From Pyramidobacter sp. C12-8 (GTDB taxonomy: Bacteria; Synergistota; Synergistia; Synergistales; Dethiosulfovibrionaceae), in the NCBI RefSeq assembly GCF_002007215.1, contig NZ_MUHX01000004.1, forward strand, positions 62,001-126,000: 64,000 bases of DNA. The letters run 5' to 3'. The position numbers were made by a program, and so were the translations under genes. This document shows, piece by piece, positions 17,261 through 25,000 of the stretch. Numbering within the stretch: the stretch's first letter is position 1; each line of letters opens with the position of its first letter. The notes under the pieces were generated by a model, which did not search any database, had not been told where the DNA came from, and saw only the letters and a program-made list of their open reading frames with translations.

Positions 17261-17303
17261 AATAAGCCTTGACCTAAAAGGTCGGGGCTTATTGTTATTT
17301 TTG
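17261..17303 (+). terminator. Intrinsic terminator of accessory operon 1
   Basis: A 15-bp stem including two G-U pairs (17261-17275 with 17279-17293, AAA loop) is followed by GTTATTTTTG. It closes the rightward operon that starts at 15230. Confidence 0.85.
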
Positions 17304-17532
17304 CCGTTTTTTTGCAATAAGAACCGTATTAATGCCGTTATGTCGATTTTATTGCAATATAGATCCTCTGCTTTTTCTTGCGATTTCCTTTCGAAGACGG
17401 CATAAACTCAGTAATTGCAATAGAATATACTTGTGCGTATCTCGTGATTATCTTGTGAGTCACTATCTTGTCAAAATCGGCGTTTTTTATTTTAGAAGAT
17501 AAAAGCCGAAAAACAGGATATCTTCACAAAAC

Positions 17533-17574
17533 AAAAAAGCGGGCACCGTCGCTGAAGACGATGCCCGCTCTTTT
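17533..17574 (-). terminator. Intrinsic terminator of the leftward late operon
   Basis: A 13-bp stem with one mismatch (17538-17550 with 17557-17569) is followed on the minus strand by CTTTTTTG. It lies just beyond the last lysis gene. A TTTT also follows on the plus strand, so it may work both ways. Confidence 0.85.
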
Positions 17575-17655
17575 CGTACATTCTCGTACATTTCGATGTT
17601 TTTCGGCTCTAAACAATCGAAAAACCACCGATTTTTTCAGCCATTTTCGTACACC

Positions 17656-18033
17656 CTATCTCGTTATCGCCACGCCGGCCGCTCCGATCATCAGCCCCAG
17701 CAGCAGCCCCTGCGCCCTTCCGCGCCGTATGCGTCTGTTATACTCCGCCCGCTCCGCCGCCAGCTCGCGCCGGAGATCGTCCACCATCCGCCGCGTGTCC
17801 TCCGCCTGCGCGGCGATCTCCGCCCGCAGCTCATCTATGCCCCGCCGCAGCACGCGGACACTCTCGCGATCCGCCGTCCAGCCGGCCACCGTGTCGCGCA
17901 TGGCCTGCTCGCTCAGCAGGTAGCCGCCCTGGACGCGCTTAACGTCCTGCGCGGTACTCTGCGAGCAGAACGTCGAGAGCAGCAGCGAGGCGGTCAGCAG
18001 GCAGGTCATCAGTCCGCTTTTTGGCTTGGGCAC
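17656..18033 (-). CDS. Putative lysis accessory (outer spanin-like) protein
   Basis: This 125-residue protein has an N-terminal hydrophobic secretion segment (LMTCLLTASLLLSTFCSQS) and a long charged alpha-helical middle (residues about 50-105, heptad-like DELRAEIAAQAEDTRRMVDDLRREL). A second hydrophobic segment lies at the C-terminus (GLLLGLMIGAAGVAI). The start overlaps the 3' end of the preceding membrane gene by 95 bases, as outer spanin genes often overlap inner spanin genes. The Cys near the signal end is not in a clean lipobox. A spanin role is therefore inferred from context. It is the last gene of the late operon. Confidence 0.55.
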   Translation of the reverse strand: MPKPKSGLMTCLLTASLLLSTFCSQSTAQDVKRVQGGYLLSEQAMRDTVAGWTADRESVRVLRRGIDELRAEIAAQAEDTRRMVDDLRRELAAERAEYNRRIRRGRAQGLLLGLMIGAAGVAITR

Positions 18034-18262
18034 GGGCGGTCACCTCCCTCTGGCGTGTCGCGTCCACAATGGCATCCGCCCGGCGCTCGGATGTGGCGGC
18101 GCTCTCGCGCAGGCGGCCGATCAGCGCGTCCGTTTCACGCCATCCCCGATACTGATGCCAATAGATAAACGCCAGCAGGATAACAGCCGCCGCCAGCCAC
18201 AACGGCCAGCGGCGGATTATTTTCTCGAGGGCCTTAGCAAAGAGGTCACTCATCATGACCAT
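17939..18262 (-). CDS. Inner spanin-like (Rz-type) protein
   Basis: This protein of 107 residues has a cytoplasmic stub, one transmembrane helix (WPLWLAAAVILLAFIYW) and a charged, helical periplasmic part (LIGRLRESAATSERRADAIVDATRQREVTARA). This is the topology of Rz-type inner spanins, which help disrupt the outer membrane at the end of lysis. It lies between the holin-like gene and the outer spanin-like gene, overlapping both. No sequence family is recognised with certainty. Confidence 0.6.
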   Translation of the reverse strand: MVMMSDLFAKALEKIIRRWPLWLAAAVILLAFIYWHQYRGWRETDALIGRLRESAATSERRADAIVDATRQREVTARAQAKKRTDDLPADRLAAALDVLLAEYRAGR

Positions 18263-18620
18263 GTCGATCCCACTTCCCCTTCAGCAGCCATTCCTGCAGG
18301 CCGTCGAACGCGGCTTTGACCGTCTCCTGGATCTCCGTATAAGCAATGTCCAGCAGCGGGCCGCCGACGTAGCCGCACATGGCGATAATGATCGCGCTCA
18401 GCTGTCGGCTTACGCCCAGTTCGTTCAGCCCCCACGCGACGATTGCGCCCAGCGCCCCGGCGCTGATCAGTCCCACTGTAAAACGCCAGCCGTCGAAAGG
18501 TTCTCCAAGATGTTCCCGGCCGGCGCGCACCCCCTGAAAAATCATGGCCAGCATCGCTCCCACACCTCCCGTCATGGCGATGTCGATTAACGTCCGCTCG
18601 TGCTGTTCCTCTCCCGGCAT
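18246..18620 (-). CDS. Phage holin
   Basis: This 124-residue membrane protein has three hydrophobic segments (IDIAMTGGVGAMLAMIFQGV, FTVGLISAGALGAIVAWGL, AIIIAMCGYVGGPLLDIA) and a charged C-terminus. That is the layout of a class of holins that permeabilise the inner membrane on schedule. It directly follows the endolysin gene (four-base gap) and overlaps the inner spanin-like gene. The position makes the holin call more secure than the sequence alone would. Confidence 0.75.
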   Translation of the reverse strand: MPGEEQHERTLIDIAMTGGVGAMLAMIFQGVRAGREHLGEPFDGWRFTVGLISAGALGAIVAWGLNELGVSRQLSAIIIAMCGYVGGPLLDIAYTEIQETVKAAFDGLQEWLLKGKWDRHGHDE

Positions 18621-18624
18621 ATAG

Positions 18625-19026
18625 CTACCTCGCTTTTCTTCGATCCCACGTCCTCAGATGTCCGTCCGGCGCTTTGGCGATGTCGATATGCACGCCCCAG
18701 TCGTACAGCCCGACGCCTCCCAGTTCAGGCAGCCGTCCGTCGTACCACGCTTTGGCGATGACGTTATAGACCGCCAGCGGCGACAGGCGTTCACAATGAA
18801 AGTCCATCGCCTGCCCCTTCAAATGCTTCGACGTCGGCGAACCGCCCTGCCTGGCGTTGCGTGCCTTGCACCGGCAGACCGAATGGACGTGCATCGGCTC
18901 TTTCAGGATGCTCCTGACCTTTTCCGCCAGTTCCAGCAGACGCGGGTCGGGCGCATCGAAGCCGCAGTAATCGCGGCACGCGCACTCTCCCCGGCTGAAA
19001 TGCTCCGACAGCATTTTTTGTTCCAT
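18625..19026 (-). CDS. Endolysin, M15-family peptidase
   Basis: This 133-residue zinc peptidase of the M15_3 (DUF882-like) type cleaves peptidoglycan cross-links. The zinc site is seen as SKHLKGQAMDFH (S-x-H-x-x-G-x-A-x-D) and GVHIDIA. The N-terminus carries LSEHFSRGECACRDYCGF, a segment common to phage M15 peptidases. No signal peptide is present, so release through the downstream holin is expected. GGAGGTGATCTC precedes the ATG. A hairpin terminator separates it from the giant gene upstream. Confidence 0.9.
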   Translation of the reverse strand: MEQKMLSEHFSRGECACRDYCGFDAPDPRLLELAEKVRSILKEPMHVHSVCRCKARNARQGGSPTSKHLKGQAMDFHCERLSPLAVYNVIAKAWYDGRLPELGGVGLYDWGVHIDIAKAPDGHLRTWDRRKAR

Positions 19027-19039
19027 GAGATCACCTCCA

Positions 19040-19076
19040 TAAATAAAGAGGAGACTGTTTTGAACAGCCTCCTCTT
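19040..19076 (-). terminator. Terminator or attenuator before the lysis genes
   Basis: A stem of 8 plus 5 bp with one mismatch (AAGAGGAG...CTCCTCTT, 19047-19076) is followed on the minus strand by TATTTATGG. It lies between the giant gene and the endolysin inside the late operon. Full lysis gene expression may need read-through or antitermination. Confidence 0.65.
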
Positions 19077-19079
19077 GTG

Positions 19080-22000
19080 TTACCGTTCGCGTCGATTGAG
19101 CTTTTCCTTCACGGTGAAATAGTTCCTGACCGCCGCTTCCGCTTCCTGGTTCATTCTCAGGCGGATGCGGTCGATGACCTCGCGTTTCCGTTCCGGCGTC
19201 ATGCTCTTCGACTGCTGGATCGCGGCGATGTCTTTGCGCCAGTCGGAAAGCTTGCGTGCCGACTGGTCGAACGCTTTCGCCATATGGACGCCGGCCGAGT
19301 ATTCCGGCTGTTCGCCCATCTTGCGGCGCACATCGTAGGCGTTTTTGGCCACCGTCGCCTGTTTGCGCAGGTCGTAGAACTTCGCCAGCGATTCGCTGTT
19401 GCGGTTCGGGTCGACCGTAAAGCGGCTGAACAGCGGCTTTTCACTGAGCTTCTTCGCCTCTTCCTGCGGTTTCAAAAATATGTCCGGCGCTTTGGACAGG
19501 TACTCGCCTACGCCGCCGCCATAGCTGCTGACGTAGTGGTCGATCAGGATTGGCGACACGCCCCACGCTTTGCCGAGAAACTTCGCCATCGACGACGTGT
19601 TCTTGGTGAACTGCAATTCCGGCGGCAAGTTCTCCAGCTGTGGCGGGATCAGCGGCGAATCGTAGAAAAACGTCTTCCCCATTCGATGCTCCAGGATCGG
19701 TTCGGCAAACGTTGGCAGCAGGTTCGGGCTGAATCCCTCCCACACGCTGCGCCCCAGTTCGCGGAACGCCATGGGGTCGTGTTCGAACGCCGCGTCGAGC
19801 ACACGCTCGACGGCGGAGCCGAACAGCCCCGCCAGCTCCGGCTTGGGCAGCCGCAGCCACGTGCCGCCGACCTTGAAGACCCAGTAGCGGTCCTTGATGT
19901 TGCGGCTGATGCGCTTGTACTCGTCATCGTCGCGTCCGGCCATCCAGGAGATCAGCGACGGCAGGATCACGTACATCGCCGTGCGCGCCGCGAACCGGCC
20001 CGGATGCGCCGCCGCCGTGCGAACCAGTTTCGACGTCCCCTGCACGGCAGGATTGAAGAACGCCGTATAGCGGTTCCACACCTTGCCCCACTGGCCGCCG
20101 CGAGAGAAATCGAGATTGACCTCGCGTGCCATGCGGGCGGCGTAGCGTTTCGGATAGCCTTCTTTCACTAGCCGTTCGTACTCGGCGAACTTCGGCGCCA
20201 GCTCGACCATCTCGTTGTATTTGCCGATCGTGTTGTCCCACGTCGACGCGAGCTTTCGCAGGAAGCCCTTGTCCCCATGGACGGCCTTGCCAACGTATTT
20301 GGAGATCCCTTTTTCCGAGGCATTCAGCCCCAGTTCCGTGATGCCCGAATAGGCCAGCCCGTGGTCGAGCGCGTCGGCGATCCGCTGTTTCGCAGTCTCG
20401 TCCTTCGCTGTCTGCATCAGCAGCCCCTTGACCGTGCCGAAAAACGGCATCGACCGCGCGCCCTTGGCGCTGTTCGTCAGGCTCGAATACATGGCGTCGC
20501 GAATGAAATTCGTGAGGATGAACGCCGGGTTCGCCCGCGTCGCTCCCAGTTTCAGCAGATTCGCGGCGCCTTGCGCGGCGCGGTCGAGGCTGCCGAAGAT
20601 CGGGTTTCTGATGCCCGCGGCCTGTTCCATCGCCGCCAGCGCGTCGATGAGTTTCTTGTCGCCGGTGAACGCCCGCCGCGTGCCGTCGAACCAGACCGTG
20701 AACGTGTCGCTGGCTCGCTCGCCGCCCTGCACCGGCTCGATCATGTCGGCAAAAAGCGCCGGGTCGGCCAGCGCGGCGCGGACCAGCGCCTGAGCAGCGC
20801 GGTTCTTTTCCGCGAGCTGGTTGAACACCAGCGCGTTTTTGACCATCATCTCGAACGGGTCTTTGGTGTCGATCACCGCGTCCCCCGCGCCGACGCCGGT
20901 CGCCTGCTTCACCTGGTTGGACAGGTTGACGATGCCCTTGCCGCGGCGCGTCGGCGACGTCACCGAGCCGTCCTCGTTAACGCGCACGAACGGCACGTAG
21001 TGCGGCCAGCGCTTTTTGTACTCCTCGTACTGCCCGCGGCTCCACACGCCGGAGTCGATCAGAGTCCGCTCCACCATCGCCTCGTAGGCTTTGGCGATGT
21101 CTTCGGCGATCCGTGCCAGTTCGGGGTTCTCGTGCCGGGTGCGGTTCACGACCGCGCTCACTTCCGCACGCGTCAGCCCGATGCCCGGTTCCAGCCCGTT
21201 GTCCCAGTAATCCAGCGCGCGCAAGGCTTTCATGTAACCCGTCAGTTTGGCATACGCCTCGTCGCCGAGCTTTTTGACCGGCTCCATCAGCGCCAGGACG
21301 TCGCGCTTCGCCTTGCCCATGTAGCCGGGCATCGTGCGCAGCATGTCGTAGACGGCGAATTCGTCTTTCAGCTCGCCGTGCTGGAGCATGTCGGCGTAAC
21401 GTCCGCCGAGTTTCTTCGCCAGTTCCCTCACGCGGTCGCGCAGGAGGTTCTGCATCTGCTCCAGATAACGGAGTTGATCGTCGAACTTCTGGCGGAAGCC
21501 GTTCCATGCTTCGGCGACAGCTGCCCGCGTTCCCTTCTGGTTCCTGACCTTTTCGTCGCCGCGGATCATGCCGGCGCGCAGCTTCTGTTCCGGCGTCAGC
21601 TCGCTGTAGCTCCGCACCGCGTCGAACAGCTCGCTCACCGGCTGTTGGTATTCCTCGTGCGCTTCCAGCGTTTCGCGGAACAGCTTCGTGTACTCGGGCG
21701 CCACGATCTCCATCAGGTCGGGGTTAAAAGCGTAGCCGCGGAAGTACTCAGCGATCCCCTCTTTCATCAGGTACCGCTGCGCTCCCTCGAATTTCAGCGC
21801 CGCCGCGCTCACGTCGGGGCCATGGGTTTCGGCGCCCGGAGCGTGCATATACCGCCCGTGGAGCTTTTCGTAGAGCGCCGTCACGTTCTGCGGCGATGTC
21901 GCCTTGCCCAGCTCGCACAGTTCGTCGTACAGCTGCCGCGACGTTTCCGCGTCGCGCACGTTCTCGCGCAGCCCCAGCTTGTAGTCCAGCGCGTGCCCGA

Positions 22001-25000
22001 TCTCGTGCAGCGCCGTGGGGAAATCCCCCCAGTGCCGCTCGCGCGCGACGTCCGTCTCAGGCGTGTAGTACCCCGCCACGTTCGCGGGCGCGCTCACGCC
22101 CTTGCGCACCGGCGCGATCTTCCGCAGCTTGTCGTATATGTCTTTGATTCGGATCAGCGTGCCGGCGGACTTGCTCCCAGGTTCCGCCGTCACCGTGACC
22201 TGCGGCAGGCTGCCATGGACGGAGAAGTCGCGGTTGCTTCCGTTTGAGGATTGTGGTATCCTTGCGTTAGAAAGACCTTCGCTCGAGGAGGACAGAGATT
22301 CCTCGACTTGCCCGCCAATCTGAACGTCCTGTGCGGGGCGAGGGCCTTTTTTTGTATCCGGAAGATAGGAAGTCAACACCCAATTCTTGGGCGCGTGCTT
22401 CCATGCCCTTTGCAGGATTACTTTTCCTTCGGCTGAAATATAAATAGCCGAGTTTGTTGTTTTCTCCAGGGCAAACGATCCCGTTCGGATAATTTGAGGT
22501 ACTGCCTGAACGGCTTTATCCCCATGCTTGGCTTTTATATGCGCGAAGCCGTAACCGCCTTTATATCCTTTTTGCGGGTCGCCTTCCTGTCCCCAAACAA
22601 AATCAATGCTTGAGTTCTCTCCAAGGCGAGGATCGGACATCGCTCCGACAACCTCGCCTTGCCGTTCTTCCAGCAGCTTCTCGACGGCCGCTTCGCCTTC
22701 GTACCCCCGCCAGATCGGGCCGAAATCGCCGCGTTCCGGCGTCGCCAGCAGGCGGTCGAACACCTCGCGCACTTCCGGCGAAAGCTCCACGCCCAGCCGT
22801 TTGATGTCGCGGTAGATGTTGATCAGCCACTGCTTGATCTTGGCGAACACGCTCCGCATCTCAGCCGTCGGCGATTTGCCTTCCATCAGGTACGCCTCGA
22901 AGGCATGGGCGAAGCGCTCCTGCGCCTCGGCGTAGCGCGCCTTTTCCGCGCCGTCGAACGTGTGCCGTTTCGATAAATCCATGTTTTCGATATGCAGGTA
23001 TCTCCTGACCGTATCGAGGTCGGCTTTGGTTCGTGCGTTCGCCTTTTCGAGCAGCCCGTCAGCGATCAGATCGTCCAGCATCATGTGCCCGATCTCGTGG
23101 AAGAACGTGGAGCGATCGGCGTGCTTGAAGAGCGTGATTAGCCCTTCTCCGTGCGAGCCGATCTGAATCTGGCCGCGACGGATCGCGTTCTCTCTCTGAT
23201 TGAACCGGTTGATGACGCTGATCGCCTTGTCGTCGAACACCACGAAACAGCGGCCGTCCTGGCGACCGTTATAGGTGATGCCCTTGATGCCGTGTTTGTT
23301 CAGAGCTTCCGATGCCTCTCTAGCGCCAAAAAAAACGGATTCAAGTGATTCGTAAATTAGACGCCCTTTTTCCGCGGCGAACGATTCGATAAGGTCCTCC
23401 CGTGTCATAGGCTCTGCCCTATCAATTTCGTTAAGGTCGTCGTCGATGTCCTTATTGAATTGATTAAACTGAGCGTCAGACATATCTCGAATAAGATCGG
23501 CGATTGCCTTTTGTACTTTCTCAGGCTGTTCGGAAAGAAGTTTGTCTTCGTCCAGCAGTGCATCGTTTTCCGGCACGTTCACCTCAAACAAGCTTCCGGA
23601 GTTGAGCCAGCCTACGCTAAAGAACTTGTCCAGTGCCGCTTCTTCCAATTTGATCTGTTCCCATTCGGCTTTCAGTCTCGCAAAATAGTCCTCGTTGATG
23701 GGCTTGCCTTCTTTTTTCCGGATTTCGAGATCTGATATTTTCTCTTCGACGTTCAATCTTTGTTCGCCGATTTTAGCCTGAGTACTTTCGTAAGCCGCGA
23801 CAGAGTCTTCGTCCCTCTTTTCGCCGCCCAGGTCGCGGAACACGTCAAGAACCGTATCGAGCGCTTTGCGCTCCGGCGTCCCTTCACCATAGCGTGCTTG
23901 GTATTCTTCCACAGCATCGTAGTCGACGGTCGCTTGCTTGCTTACTCTTCCCAGCCTTTCGCGATACCCGGCGGCCACGTTCCGGTCCTGTGCGAAATAT
24001 AGCCCCCAGCCGTGCGCTTGTCCGCCTTCTCCGCTTCCGATCGTGCCGAGGTCAAATTCGTCGAACCGATGCGGCGAACCGTGCCAGGCGGATTGGTTAT
24101 AGATATTCGCGTCGGTAGAGGAAAATGTGCCTCGGTTATCGACGGCCTTGATCTGGTTCGGTGCATACGCGACGTATACGTCGCCCGGGGCGTCGACGCT
24201 GCCCCAGTGCCCTTCATCGACGACATTCTCGAAGATCACGCCGTCGAATCCGTCGCCGTAGTTTCCTTCCCCGACATTCTGAGCGATCTCGTTGGTGGTC
24301 ATCTCGCCGGCGGGATACGACACCTCGTAACGCCCGGAATAGTCGTCCAGATCCCGCTCGATGTATTCTTCCGCTTCGCGGGGAGTCCTAAACGGTTCGC
24401 CGTCGCGATCGTAAACGCTTTCACCGGTCTCGTTGTCGTAAACGCTGATCTCGCCGACGTTCGTCCAGTCCTTGCCTTCGGCGTCAATGCGATAAGGATT
24501 GCGAAGGTTCAAAAAGACGGGATAAACTCCCTCGCCGGAGAGATCCGGCTCGGAAGTCCCGGGCTCCCGCGAAACAAGCTCGTCGCTTCCGGAATACGTC
24601 GCGGCTACGTCTTTTCGCCCCGAGAAGAACGCCCCCGCTCCGGTAGTGTCGCCGACGCCGGTTGTGCTGAAAGTCGAGAACCCGGTGTGCGTGCTGCCGT
24701 GGTACACCACCAGCGGCTCGCCGTTCCCGTCCAACACTTTCGAGGCGTTCTCGGGATCGTTCTCCCAGTCCCCGAACCATTCCTTGAATTGCTTCGTCCG
24801 TACCAGCACCCACTGTTCCGGCGTGAGATTGGTCTCCGTCCCGTAAGACGTTTTCAGGTACGTGCCGTTCGCTTTGGCGGCTTCGACGATGGCGCTGCGC
24901 TCCCGCTCGGTTTCCGTGTCCAGCAGAGAACTCTGCGCGTAATATTCTCCGTCCATCCCCTTGACACCGCGGAGCATTTCGCGTATAGTGATCCCAGAAA

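Larger units (their letters stand above)
17072..17655. other. Non-coding gap between accessory operon 1 and the lysis genes
   Basis: This region contains the two terminators listed separately (17261-17303 rightward and 17533-17574 leftward). The AT-rich stretch 17304-17530 shows no convincing gene or RNA. Confidence 0.6.
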
